Origin: Arsukibacterium ikkense | GTDB lineage: Bacteria > Pseudomonadota > Gammaproteobacteria > Enterobacterales > Alteromonadaceae | DNA: 64,000 nt | Assembly: GCF_000987775.1 (NCBI RefSeq) | Contig: NZ_LAHO01000003.1 | Span: 294,947 to 358,946, forward strand | Reading direction: 5' to 3' | Part shown: positions 8,787-17,396 of the stretch, in pieces | Layout: each line of letters opens with the position of its first letter | How positions within the stretch are numbered: position 1 is the first letter of the stretch | Notes under the pieces: generated by a model | What the model was told of the DNA's origin: nothing | The model's database searches: none | Seen by the model: the letters and a program-made list of their open reading frames with translations, nothing else | Made by a program: the position numbers and the translations under genes

Positions 8787-9719
8787 ATGAGTGTTTTCAG
8801 TAATGTGTTAGTGGTGCTTGACCCGACTGACGATCAGCAAAAGGCTCTGAATCGGGCTTTAGAGTTTGCCCGCAAACAACCTTGTAAGCTAACTGCATTC
8901 TTGTCGGTATATGACTTTTCCTATGAAATGACCACTATGCTATCAGGAGATGAGCGGGAGTCGATGCGCCAGGCGGTGATCCATGACCGCGAGCTTTGGG
9001 TTAGCGAACTGATCAGTGATGCCAGAAATCAGGGCATTGCGATTGAGTTAAAGGTGGTGTGGCATAACCGGCCTTTTGAAGCCATCGTCCATCAGGTGCT
9101 GGAGCAACAATTTGATTTGGTTATCAAAGGCACCCACAACCACGATATTTTAAAATCAATGATCTTTACTCCCACCGACTGGCATGTTTTGCGTAAATGC
9201 CCTTGCGCCGTACTGCTGGTAAAAGAACATGAATGGCCTGAAAATGGCAATATTATAGCGGCTGTCAATGCCGGCAGTGAGCAAGAGCACCATCAATCAC
9301 TGAATCAGCGGGTGATCAGCAACGCCAAAGCCATGGCAGAGGTGCTGCAAGGCCAGGTGCATCTGGTCAATGCGTTTCCCGGTACCCCAGTCAATATCGC
9401 AATAGAGATCCCTGAGTTTAATCCACAGCAATACAACAGTGCCATGCGCCGCCATCACGAAAATGCTGTCGCTGAGTTGGCAAAACAATATGATATAGCT
9501 GAACACTATACCCACGTGCTGGAGGGCATGCCCGAAGATATTATTCCGCAGCAGGCCACTGAACTCGATGCGGAAATGGTGGTGATTGGCACTATTGGCC
9601 GCACCGGGCTGTCTGCTGCCATTATCGGCAATACTGCCGAGCATTTAATAGACCAGCTGGATTGTGATGTATTAGCGCTAAAACCAGCAAACTTTGTCAG
9701 CCCCCTCGATAAACATTAA
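8787..9719 (+). CDS. uspE: Universal stress protein UspE (tandem Usp domains)
   Basis: The 310-residue product consists of two Usp domains in tandem, roughly residues 4-150 and 155-305, matching UspE length. The second domain ends in VVIGTIGRTGLSAAIIGNTAEHL, the conserved Usp C-terminal region with its G-x2-G-x9-G(S/N) nucleotide-binding pattern. The first domain has the weaker VIKGTHNHDILKS. UspE is a cytoplasmic stress protein linked to motility, adhesion and survival, and it commonly follows fnr in gammaproteobacteria. A hairpin terminator follows the stop codon. Confidence 0.94.
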   Translation: MSVFSNVLVVLDPTDDQQKALNRALEFARKQPCKLTAFLSVYDFSYEMTTMLSGDERESMRQAVIHDRELWVSELISDARNQGIAIELKVVWHNRPFEAIVHQVLEQQFDLVIKGTHNHDILKSMIFTPTDWHVLRKCPCAVLLVKEHEWPENGNIIAAVNAGSEQEHHQSLNQRVISNAKAMAEVLQGQVHLVNAFPGTPVNIAIEIPEFNPQQYNSAMRRHHENAVAELAKQYDIAEHYTHVLEGMPEDIIPQQATELDAEMVVIGTIGRTGLSAAIIGNTAEHLIDQLDCDVLALKPANFVSPLDKH

Positions 9720-9734
9720 AATCCGCTCTATGGT

Positions 9735-9770
9735 AATGGCGCACTCTTGGTTATAATGTGCGCCATTTTT
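9735..9770 (+). terminator. Rho-independent terminator of uspE, with a TATAAT in its loop
   Basis: AATGGCGCAC (9735-9744) pairs perfectly with GTGCGCCATT (9758-9767), followed by T residues to 9770. The 13-base loop contains TATAAT (9752-9757), which is correctly placed to act as a -10 box for ttcA at 9790, though no good -35 box is visible. Terminator and promoter may therefore overlap. Confidence 0.75.
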
Positions 9771-9789
9771 CTGTAGGGTTTTGGTAGTT

Positions 9790-10728
9790 ATGTCTCATGC
9801 AGCGCAAGCAAAAGCACAGTACAATTTAAATAAACTGCACAAGCGGCTGCGCCGTGGCGTTGGTCAGGCCATCAGTGATTTTGGTATGATAAGCGACGGT
9901 GACAAAATTATGGTGTGCTTATCGGGGGGCAAAGACTCCTACACCATGCTGGATATTCTGCTGAACATGCAACAATCTGCGCCGATTAACTTCAGCATCA
10001 TTGCCGTAAATCTCGACCAGAAGCAGCCCGGCTTCCCGGCAGAGGTGTTACCTAATTACCTGCAAGGTATTGGCGTCGATTACCAGATAGTAACAGAAGA
10101 TACTTATGCCATTGTTAAAGATAAAATACCCGAAGGCAAAACTACCTGTTCTTTATGTTCCAGGCTACGCCGCGGTATTTTGTACCGTACGGCCAAAGAG
10201 TTGGGCGCAACGAAAATAGCGCTGGGGCACCATCGGGATGATATGCTGGAAACGCTGTTTTTAAACATGTTTTATGGCGGCAAGATGAAGTCAATGCCAC
10301 CAAAACTGATCAGTGATAATGGCGAACATATCGTGATCCGGCCGCTGGCCTATTGCAAAGAAAAAGACATTGAAAAATATGCGCAGGCGCGCCAGTTTCC
10401 GATCATTCCCTGTAATTTATGTGGCTCGCAGGACGGCCTGCAACGCCAGGTAATAAAAGAAATGCTGCAAGACTGGGATAAACGTTTCCCCGGCCGGATT
10501 GAAACCATGTTTCAGGCGATGCAAAATGTGGTGCCATCACATTTAGCCGACAACAGCTTGTTTGATTTTGCCGCGCTAAGTAAAGGCCATACTCTGGCAC
10601 TGGAAGGTGATACCGCTTTTGATCATATCAGCGTACCTGCCGTGCCAGTGGGCTTAGCTAAAGACGATGAGGACGAGCCCGAACAGCACAGTGTCAGCAG
10701 CGGCGTGCAAATCGTGCAGTTAAGCTAA
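9790..10728 (+). CDS. ttcA: tRNA 2-thiocytidine(32) synthetase TtcA
   Basis: TtcA is a cytoplasmic, iron-sulfur-dependent enzyme that thiolates cytidine 32 of certain tRNAs using ATP. The 312-residue product from ATG 9790 has the PP-loop SGGKDS at residues 45-50, the catalytic pair Cys120-x-x-Cys123 (CSLC) and a third cysteine block, CNLCGSQ. The open frame extends to TTG 9781, but that adds only three residues and ATG 9790 gives the usual MSH-type start. The gene order fnr-uspE-ttcA is conserved in related bacteria. Confidence 0.96.
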   Translation: MSHAAQAKAQYNLNKLHKRLRRGVGQAISDFGMISDGDKIMVCLSGGKDSYTMLDILLNMQQSAPINFSIIAVNLDQKQPGFPAEVLPNYLQGIGVDYQIVTEDTYAIVKDKIPEGKTTCSLCSRLRRGILYRTAKELGATKIALGHHRDDMLETLFLNMFYGGKMKSMPPKLISDNGEHIVIRPLAYCKEKDIEKYAQARQFPIIPCNLCGSQDGLQRQVIKEMLQDWDKRFPGRIETMFQAMQNVVPSHLADNSLFDFAALSKGHTLALEGDTAFDHISVPAVPVGLAKDDEDEPEQHSVSSGVQIVQLS

Positions 10729-10772
10729 CTGCACAGGGTACCGACCAGTTGCTGTAGAAGCCAGCTGGCGGT
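10714..10772. terminator. Two hairpins between convergent ttcA and bax
   Basis: GTGCAGTTA (10714-10722) pairs with TAACTGCAC (10726-10734) around AGC, so the ttcA stop codon lies inside the stem. A second stem pairs about 10740-10751 with 10762-10772, with one bulge, and reaches the bax stop codon. Neither is followed by a long T run. Together they probably separate the two converging transcripts. Confidence 0.4.
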
Positions 10773-11635
10773 TATTCTTCCAGAAAACGGCGGTTAAAGC
10801 GGATCATACTGCTTATTTCAGCAATATACTCTTCACCGCGCTCTGAATAGCGACCCAGCCCGGCGGCCAGTGCTTCACCGCGGATGGGTTTGCGCTCAGC
10901 CCTTAACTGCGCCCGGATGTCTCTAAGCTGTTCATAGGTATGAAAGGTATTTAAATTATAAAAATAACTACGGATACTTTGTTCCGGAGTCGAAAATTTA
11001 GCGACTTCATGGCTTTGATCCTCGCCGCGGCTCAGTGGTACCAGGCCACAGCCTTCACGAAAACACCACTGACCGAAAAAATTAAAACCTTCAACGGCAA
11101 AGCGGCTGGTACCCCAGGCCGATTCATTTGCTGCCTGCATTAATACTAAACTGGCCGGTAGAATATCCACCCGCTTTAACAATTCGCCCAGCATTTGTGG
11201 ATCTGACTCAGCGACATTCATCCGGAACTCATCATACAAACTATACAAAAAAGCATATTCCTCAACTGTTAGCCGTTGGTTTTTATGCTTTTTCTCTGCA
11301 AGTTCCAGCAGTTGCTGACGTAAGTAACGTAGCCGGTTGTTCTCGCGTTGCACATGCGGTCGCAAATAGTTAAAAAACGCCCTTTTCTTAGCATTGGTAT
11401 CGTTAATGGCATCAAAGTCCGGCAAGGGCATAAAGGCTATTGCCGGCTCGGTATAAGCTAAACGCTCCAGCACTTTTTTCTGATCTGCCTGGCTTAGCGC
11501 GGCAATTCTGCCTGGCTTTTGCCACTCGTCCAGCGAGTCTTGCTGCGGCACAGGTTGCAACCCAACAAAGGGACTTAACGCCGCAAACCCCACCATTAGC
11601 CAGCCCACTACTATTACGCTTTTTTTAATCAACAC
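10772..11635 (-). CDS. Bax-type glucosaminidase, membrane-anchored
   Basis: The 287-residue protein has an N-terminal hydrophobic anchor (about residues 6-24) and a C-terminal glucosaminidase domain with QAANESAWGTSRFA, where Glu171 is the expected catalytic acid, and FNFFGQWCFREGCG. This matches the Bax family, which probably trims peptidoglycan in the periplasm. The coiled, charged stretch at about 75-125 is typical of the family. The start is GTG 11635, or possibly TTG 11632, since no ATG is in frame. It converges on ttcA. Confidence 0.88.
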   Translation of the reverse strand: MLIKKSVIVVGWLMVGFAALSPFVGLQPVPQQDSLDEWQKPGRIAALSQADQKKVLERLAYTEPAIAFMPLPDFDAINDTNAKKRAFFNYLRPHVQRENNRLRYLRQQLLELAEKKHKNQRLTVEEYAFLYSLYDEFRMNVAESDPQMLGELLKRVDILPASLVLMQAANESAWGTSRFAVEGFNFFGQWCFREGCGLVPLSRGEDQSHEVAKFSTPEQSIRSYFYNLNTFHTYEQLRDIRAQLRAERKPIRGEALAAGLGRYSERGEEYIAEISSMIRFNRRFLEE

Positions 11636-11823
11636 ATCACCACTTGATTTTGCAGTTTTAAGCCTGCCTCTACTGGCAAATTCATTAACTGTCTGTCGTT
11701 ATCCTGGCGTATTTTAGCCTTTGCTTGCGTCAGATTGAACTAAAAAAAACTTTAAGCACTATTTCAGATAATTTTATGCCCTGTCGCATTGCAAATTGGC
11801 CGCGGTTATGTGACAACTACACT

Positions 11824-11853
11824 TTGAATTTTAGCTATCTGGATGGATATAAC
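11824..11853 (+). promoter_or_regulatory. Candidate sigma70 promoter of alaA
   Basis: TTGAAT (11824-11829) and TATAAC (11848-11853) are separated by 18 bases, a good sigma70 match. The start of transcription would fall near 11860. This lies after the alternative ATG at 11843 and before ATG 11879, so it supports the shorter alaA start. The leader would be only about 20 bases. Confidence 0.45.
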
Positions 11854-11878
11854 TTTAGGGGGCAACACTGTTCTTGCT

Positions 11879-13093
11879 ATGAAACCAATAGAGCGCTCAA
11901 CCAAACTCGATGGAGTCTGTTACGACATTCGTGGCCCTGTGGCACGGGAAGCTAAACGGATGGAAGAAGAAGGCCACCGTATTTTAAAGCTGAATATTGG
12001 CAATCCGGCGCCTTTTGGCTTTGAAGCACCGGACGAAATACTCAAGCATGTGATCCATAATCTGCCAACCGCACAAGGCTATTCTGACTCGCAAGGCATT
12101 TACCCGGCACGGGTCGCCGTGGCACAGTATTATCAGCAGCGCGGTATTCTGGGTGCTGACGCAGACGATGTCTATATTGGTAATGGTGTGTCAGAGCTTA
12201 TTCTAATGTCATTACAGGCGCTGTTAAATAACGGCGATGAAGTACTTATCCCCTCCCCCGACTATCCGCTATGGACCGCCGCTGTTAACCTGGCTGGCGG
12301 CAAAGCGGTGCATTATCGCTGCGACGAACAACAAGACTGGTATCCGGATCTGGCTGATGTAAAAGCTAACATCAGTAAGAAAACCAAAGCTATTGTGCTG
12401 ATTAACCCGAATAACCCCACCGGCGCGGTTTATGATAAAGCCTTTTTACTGGAACTATTGAAAATTGCCCGCGAGCACCGGCTGGTAGTACTAAGCGATG
12501 AAATTTACGACAAAGTACTGTTTGATGGCACTGAGCATATCAGTACTGCCTCACTGGCCGATGATTTAGTTATGTTAACCTTTGGCGGCTTATCAAAAAA
12601 CTACCGGATTGCCGGTTTTCGGGTTGGCTGGTTGTTTATATCCGGCGCAAAAAAAATGGCGCAGCATTACATTGAAGGTTTAAATGTACTGGCCTCAATG
12701 CGGCTGTGTGCCAATGTCCCCTGCCAGCATGCAGTGCAAACTGCATTAGGTGGCTATCAGAGCATTAATGAGCTGGTGGTGCCAGGTGGCCGCTTATATG
12801 AACAAATGGACTTAGCCCATAAGCTGGTGACTGAGATCGACGGTTTAAGCTGCTTCCGGCCCAAAGGCGCCATGTACTTATTTCCCAAAATAGACCGCAA
12901 AAAAATCCGGATTAAAGACGATGAGTTATTTGTGCTGGATTTTTTGCGCCAACATAAGGTATTGCTAGTTCATGGCCGGGCTTTTAACTGGCCAGAGCCT
13001 GACCATTTCAGGGTAGTCTTTCTACCTCATAAAGAGCAACTGCAAGCTGCACTGGCTAAGCTGGCGCAATTTTTACCTGGCTATAGCCAATAA
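11879..13093 (+). CDS. alaA: Glutamate-pyruvate aminotransferase AlaA
   Basis: AlaA is a cytoplasmic PLP enzyme making alanine from pyruvate and glutamate. From ATG 11879 the product is 404 residues and matches the family throughout: KLDGVCYDIRGPVAREAKR at the N-terminus, LNIGNPAPFGF, PNNPTGAVY, the PLP lysine Lys240 in GGLSKNYRIAGFR, and RLCANVPCQHA. The frame stays open to ATG 11843, but the extra 12 residues are not family-like and a promoter overlaps them. The stop overlaps the start of the next gene by one base (taATG), so alanine synthesis and the symporter are co-expressed. Confidence 0.94.
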   Translation: MKPIERSTKLDGVCYDIRGPVAREAKRMEEEGHRILKLNIGNPAPFGFEAPDEILKHVIHNLPTAQGYSDSQGIYPARVAVAQYYQQRGILGADADDVYIGNGVSELILMSLQALLNNGDEVLIPSPDYPLWTAAVNLAGGKAVHYRCDEQQDWYPDLADVKANISKKTKAIVLINPNNPTGAVYDKAFLLELLKIAREHRLVVLSDEIYDKVLFDGTEHISTASLADDLVMLTFGGLSKNYRIAGFRVGWLFISGAKKMAQHYIEGLNVLASMRLCANVPCQHAVQTALGGYQSINELVVPGGRLYEQMDLAHKLVTEIDGLSCFRPKGAMYLFPKIDRKKIRIKDDELFVLDFLRQHKVLLVHGRAFNWPEPDHFRVVFLPHKEQLQAALAKLAQFLPGYSQ

Positions 13094-14481
13094 TGGTGGG
13101 GTTTTCATTCCAACAGGCGTTTGAAAGCCTGACCTCAAAGCTGGCGGCTGTGGTTTTTTATGCTTTTGAGATTAATGGCGTAGCCATACCCATGGTGTTG
13201 CTTTGGCTGATCAGTGGTGCCCTGGTTTTCACCTGCTACCTGGGGTTTATTAATGTCCGGGGTTTTGGCCATGCTGTCGGTTTACTGAAAAATAATAAGC
13301 GCAGCAGTGACAGCGGCGAAATTTCACCCTTTCAGGCGTTAACCACCGCGCTGTCGGGTACGGTTGGTACCGGCAATATTGCCGGCGTGGCGATTGCTAT
13401 CAGCCTGGGCGGGCCCGGCGCCACGTTCTGGATGATAGTGGCGGGCTTGCTCGGCATGTCTACCAAGTTCGTTGAATGTACCCTGGCAGTAAAATACCGG
13501 CAAATAAACGCAGATGGCAGCGTGTCCGGTGGCCCGATGTACTACATTAAGGCCGCGCTGGATAAATTTAATTTGCCGCTAACCGGCACTATACTGGCCA
13601 TGGCGTTTTCGGTATTTGTTATTTTCGGCTCGGCTGGTTTTGTGCATGTTAATCAGGGTTTTGTGCAGGTAAAAACGGTAACCGGTTTTGATAATGCCTG
13701 GTTGTTTGGCGCTATTTACGGCCTGTTAGTTGGCGCGGTAATTATTGGTGGCTTAAAAAGTATCGCCCGGGTAACCAGTAAACTGGTACCCCTGATGTGT
13801 GGTATTTATCTGGCTGCATCGCTGCTGGTGATGTTTACCCACGCCAGTGCTATTCCCTCAGCGCTGTGGTTAATTGTTCAAGGTGCTTTTACGCCAGAGG
13901 CAGGCTATGGCGGTTTTATTGGCGTGCTTATTCAGGGTTTTCGGCGCGCGGCCTACTCCAACGAAGCGGGTATTGGCTCATCGCCGATTGCCCATGCCGC
14001 CGCACAAACTAAAGATCCGGTAAGCCAGGGTTTTGTCGGCTTGCTGGAGCCATTTATTGATACCGTGGTAATTTGTACCATTACCGCTTTAGTGATCATT
14101 TTAACCGGCGCTTATCAAACCCCGGGCCTGGACGGCGTACAAATTACCTCGGGGGCTTTTGCCTCAGTAGTAAGCTGGTTCCCCTGGGTGTTAATGGTGG
14201 CGCTGCTGCTGTTTGGCTTTTCGACGGTGATCAGCTGGTCATATTATGGTTTAACCGGCTGGCGCTATCTGGTGGGCCAGGATAAACGTTTAACTAAGCT
14301 ATATAAGGTACTATTTTGTTTGATAGTGTCTATCGGCGCGGTACCTAATGTGATGGCGGTATTCGATTTTATTGATTCAATGATTTTCTTAATGGCGGTG
14401 CCCAATATTCTGGCGTTGTATCTGCTACTGCCCGAGGTCAAGGCCGATTTAACCGCTTATTGGCAAAAGCTGCCACGTTAG
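13093..14481 (+). CDS. Alanine or glycine:cation symporter (AGCS family)
   Basis: The 462-residue inner-membrane protein has about ten to eleven helices and the AGCS signature around GTVGTGNIAGVAIAISLGGPGA. Further family blocks are GPMYYI and EAGIGSSPIAHAAA. AGCS transporters move alanine or glycine with Na+ or H+. The start codon overlaps the alaA stop, so this is a coupled pair in which the transporter probably handles alanine. Its own stop codon lies inside a long perfect inverted repeat. Confidence 0.93.
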   Translation: MVGFSFQQAFESLTSKLAAVVFYAFEINGVAIPMVLLWLISGALVFTCYLGFINVRGFGHAVGLLKNNKRSSDSGEISPFQALTTALSGTVGTGNIAGVAIAISLGGPGATFWMIVAGLLGMSTKFVECTLAVKYRQINADGSVSGGPMYYIKAALDKFNLPLTGTILAMAFSVFVIFGSAGFVHVNQGFVQVKTVTGFDNAWLFGAIYGLLVGAVIIGGLKSIARVTSKLVPLMCGIYLAASLLVMFTHASAIPSALWLIVQGAFTPEAGYGGFIGVLIQGFRRAAYSNEAGIGSSPIAHAAAQTKDPVSQGFVGLLEPFIDTVVICTITALVIILTGAYQTPGLDGVQITSGAFASVVSWFPWVLMVALLLFGFSTVISWSYYGLTGWRYLVGQDKRLTKLYKVLFCLIVSIGAVPNVMAVFDFIDSMIFLMAVPNILALYLLLPEVKADLTAYWQKLPR

Positions 14482-14496
14482 CTTGCTAACGTGGCA
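14471..14496 (+). terminator. 12-bp inverted repeat spanning the symporter stop codon
   Basis: TGCCACGTTAGC (14471-14482) pairs perfectly with GCTAACGTGGCA (14485-14496), with only two unpaired bases between the arms. The TAG stop (14479-14481) is within the left arm. No T tract follows, so this is either a non-canonical terminator, working for one or both of the converging genes, or an mRNA 3'-end protector. Confidence 0.5.
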
Positions 14497-14544
14497 TGCC
14501 GTATGAACAGGCATTTGGCTTCAACAGCACAAATAATACGCAGC

Positions 14545-14886
14545 TTAAGCAGCTTGCTCAGTGGCCGGCTTTTTCTCAGCCTTTGCCGGCTCAGCTTTTA
14601 ATTGAGTTTTGCTTTGCCCCACCGCGGGCTGTTCGGTGTTAACGACAGCTTTTGCCGGCTTTTTGGCGCCTAACGCAACCAATAAGGCGTCTTTGTGTTG
14701 TGCCAGATACAATGCCAGCGCCTCAGTTTGCGCTTCGTCAGCCAGTAAGGTGCTGGCGCTTAACATACCGGCTAACTCATCTGCGGTATCGAGCATTTTG
14801 TCATAGGCATCGGCCTCCGCTTTTGAGGTAAAGGTCATCTTTTCTACTCCGTTGCGCTCTACAATGTATTTAGTTACCACTGCCAT
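14545..14886 (-). CDS. yebG: SOS-induced protein YebG
   Basis: The 113-residue product starts MAVVTKYIVERNGVEKMTF and contains SKAEADAYDKMLDTADEL, the conserved YebG core, followed by a low-complexity Ala/Lys/Pro tail from about residue 75. YebG is a small cytoplasmic protein induced by DNA damage, and its biochemical role is unresolved. AGGGG lies upstream of the ATG, and a near-ideal LexA box lies 25-40 bases upstream of the start, which fits SOS control. Confidence 0.93.
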   Translation of the reverse strand: MAVVTKYIVERNGVEKMTFTSKAEADAYDKMLDTADELAGMLSASTLLADEAQTEALALYLAQHKDALLVALGAKKPAKAVVNTEQPAVGQSKTQLKAEPAKAEKKPATEQAA

Positions 14887-14910
14887 TTCATTGCCCCTGA
14901 TTAATTTTAA

Positions 14911-14926
14911 CTGTTATTTTATACAG
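14911..14926 (-). promoter_or_regulatory. LexA (SOS) box upstream of yebG
   Basis: CTGT-TATTTTAT-ACAG has both perfect half-sites and an AT-only 8-base spacer (on the minus strand TACTGTATAAAATAACAGTTA reads as a typical SOS operator). It ends 25 bases before the yebG start, so LexA binding would block its promoter. Confidence 0.9.
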
Positions 14927-15022
14927 TATAAAAAGCAGCTTGTCGAGTGCTCGAAATAAAATCGATTGTCGCGTAGTATAGAGACTGTTAAGTGGACATT
15001 TTTTTCATGATTAAGGAAGGTT

Positions 15023-16273
15023 ATGACAGCAAGGTGGTCAGCGCGCTATTCAGAGGGCAGCCATGACAGGCCCAACGATCAACGCTCGCCGTGGCAGCGC
15101 GACCGGGCCCGCATATTGCACTCGGCCGCGTTTCGGCGGCTGCAATCGAAAACCCAGATTTTAGGCATTGGCCAGAACGACTTTTACCGGACCCGGCTGA
15201 CGCATTCGTTAGAGGCCGCGCAAATAGGTACCGGCTTAGTCAGCCAACTTGTTAAAAAATCTGCAGCGCAGATCCAGCCGATATTGCCGGACGCCAGCCT
15301 GATGGAAGCACTGTGCCTGGCGCACGATATTGGCCACCCGCCTTTTGGCCATGGTGGTGAAACCGCACTGAATTACAAAATGCTGGCTGCAGGCGGCTTT
15401 GAAGGCAATGGCCAGACCTTACGGATAGTGGCCAAGCTTGAGCCTTACACCCAACAGCATGGTATGGATTTGGCCAGACGCACCCTGTTGGGTTTATTAA
15501 AATACCCGGTATTGCAACCGCCGTTGCCGATACCTGCCGGCTCAGTAAACCCGTTAAACCTGAATAACTGGAAACCGGCCAAGGCTATTTTTCAGGCTGA
15601 CGCCGATATTCTGGACTGGGTGCTGCAGCCACTTAGCGCAGCAGATCGTGATGCCTTTCAGCAGGTGGATACTCTGGAGCAGTCGCCTTTTATTAAATCA
15701 CGGTATAAATCGCTGGATGCGTCCATCATGGAGCTGGCAGATGATATCGCCTATGGCGTGCACGATTTAGAGGATGCTATCGTACTGGGTAATGTCAGCT
15801 ATGAGCAATGGCTGCACTACACCGGTGATGATATGCAGCAAATTGGCGTCAAACTGTTCAGTAACGAGCACCATATCCGCAAAGATGCCATCGGCTCTCT
15901 GGTTAACCGGCTGATTACCTCGGTTGAGGTGTATCAGGCGTTGCCGGAAGCCAGCGAACCACTTATCCGTTTTAATGCCCGGCTGCCCAGTGTGGAAACT
16001 GCAGTGTTACATAGCCTGAAACAGCTGGTATTTAATTGTGTGATTCGCCAGCCGTTAATTCAGCAGTCACGTTTTCGCTGCCAGAATATGTTATTGCAAT
16101 TGTTTGATGCCTTTGCCTCTGATCCCAGCCGCTTGCTGCCATTAAATACCCAACAGCGCTGGCATAGTGCCAGCGGGCAAGATGAAGGCCTGCGGGTAAT
16201 TTGCGATTATATATCCGGCATGACCGACGATTATGCCGAGCGTATGCATAAAACGTTGTTTGGCCCTCTTTAG
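15023..16273 (+). CDS. dgt: dGTP triphosphohydrolase-like HD protein
   Basis: The 416-residue product belongs to the dGTPase HD-domain family, which cleaves dNTPs to nucleosides and triphosphate. Metal-binding motifs are in place: RLTHSLEAAQIG (His of the HD set), AHDIGHPPFGHGGE (HD pair plus downstream His), and DDIAYGVHDLEDA with the last Asp. An arginine-rich N-terminal segment, SAAFRRLQSKTQI, is also typical. The ribosome site AAGGAAGG directly precedes the ATG. The length fits the shorter dGTPase-like subgroup rather than the 505-residue E. coli Dgt. Confidence 0.9.
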   Translation: MTARWSARYSEGSHDRPNDQRSPWQRDRARILHSAAFRRLQSKTQILGIGQNDFYRTRLTHSLEAAQIGTGLVSQLVKKSAAQIQPILPDASLMEALCLAHDIGHPPFGHGGETALNYKMLAAGGFEGNGQTLRIVAKLEPYTQQHGMDLARRTLLGLLKYPVLQPPLPIPAGSVNPLNLNNWKPAKAIFQADADILDWVLQPLSAADRDAFQQVDTLEQSPFIKSRYKSLDASIMELADDIAYGVHDLEDAIVLGNVSYEQWLHYTGDDMQQIGVKLFSNEHHIRKDAIGSLVNRLITSVEVYQALPEASEPLIRFNARLPSVETAVLHSLKQLVFNCVIRQPLIQQSRFRCQNMLLQLFDAFASDPSRLLPLNTQQRWHSASGQDEGLRVICDYISGMTDDYAERMHKTLFGPL

Positions 16274-16318
16274 CAACACATCAAGCACCCGACGCTGGCA
16301 GTTGCCGGCGCCATAGAC

Positions 16319-17374
16319 ATGGAGAAACCTGTCGTTTTGGATAAACTTCGTGTACTGGCTGGCCCTGGCGCGCTGGCCCACATTCAGAAATATGGCTTGC
16401 AAGCCGACGATATTAGCGTGCTGGTAGGTGCCAGTGGTGGCCCAAAATGGTTTAGCTTATTTGGTTTGGATCAATATTTGCTGGGTGATTTTTTTGCCGC
16501 GCGGACTAAGCCGCTGCATTTGCTGGGCAGCTCAGCCGGCGCCTGGCGCTTTGCCTGTTATGCTCAGGCCGATGCTGTGGCAGCATCAGCCCGCTTTGCC
16601 AAAGCGTACGCTACTATTTGCTACCCGAAAGGCGCTGATATTCACGAAGTGACCCGCATTTCAGCGGCAATAATTGATGAGGTATTTCCGACAGATCAGC
16701 ATGTTGCAGAGATGCTGGCTAACCCGGTAATGAAACTGAACCTGATAGTCGCCAAAGCAAAAGGGGTCAGCCGTAGCCAGCGCAAACTGGTGCAGGCTGC
16801 CGGCTTAACCCTGGCGGCCGGTGCCAATTTATTAAACCGGCGTTATCTGCAACATTTTTACCAACGGGTACAGTTTTATCCTGAGCATAGCCCGGCGCCC
16901 TTTCATCACAATTCCGGCCTGTCTACTCAGCATGTGCCGCTAAGCCAGGCTAATTTACGCCAGGCGCTAATGGCCAGCGGTTCTATCCCGTTAGTGCTGT
17001 CACCGGTACGTGATATTGCCGGTGCCGGCCCCGGTTTGTATTTTGATGGCGGCATTACCGACTATCACTTTGATTTGCCCTTTAGTAACCACGGCCTGGT
17101 GCTGTATCCGCATTTTTATCCGCAGCTTATCCCCGGCTGGTTCGATAAAGCCTTAACATGGCGCCGGGCCAAGCCGGCCCACTTACACAATGTGGTATTG
17201 CTCTGCCCCAGCGCCAGCTGGATAGCCAGTTTACCCAACAGCAAAATACCCGACCGAAATGATTTTAAGCTTAGCGACCAGCAGCGTCTGGCTAACTGGC
17301 AAACCGTGCTGGAACGCTCACACGAACTGGCCGAAGCTTTTGCCCGCGGCCAGTATCAGTTAGAGGCGCTGTAA
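16319..17374 (+). CDS. Patatin-like phospholipase family protein
   Basis: The 351-residue protein has a glycine-rich oxyanion-hole motif (GASGGPKW, about residues 37-44), the nucleophile elbow GSSAG with Ser72, and the catalytic Asp243 in FDGGITDYHF, so the Ser-Asp dyad of patatin lipases is intact. There is no signal peptide, so a cytoplasmic or membrane-surface acyl hydrolase is expected. Its substrate cannot be told from sequence. It lies 45 bases after dgt with a weak ribosome site, so the two may be co-transcribed, and it converges on the cyanophycinase-like gene. Confidence 0.87.
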   Translation: MEKPVVLDKLRVLAGPGALAHIQKYGLQADDISVLVGASGGPKWFSLFGLDQYLLGDFFAARTKPLHLLGSSAGAWRFACYAQADAVAASARFAKAYATICYPKGADIHEVTRISAAIIDEVFPTDQHVAEMLANPVMKLNLIVAKAKGVSRSQRKLVQAAGLTLAAGANLLNRRYLQHFYQRVQFYPEHSPAPFHHNSGLSTQHVPLSQANLRQALMASGSIPLVLSPVRDIAGAGPGLYFDGGITDYHFDLPFSNHGLVLYPHFYPQLIPGWFDKALTWRRAKPAHLHNVVLLCPSASWIASLPNSKIPDRNDFKLSDQQRLANWQTVLERSHELAEAFARGQYQLEAL

Positions 17375-17396
17375 CCTGCTATGCTTGAAGGCGCGG

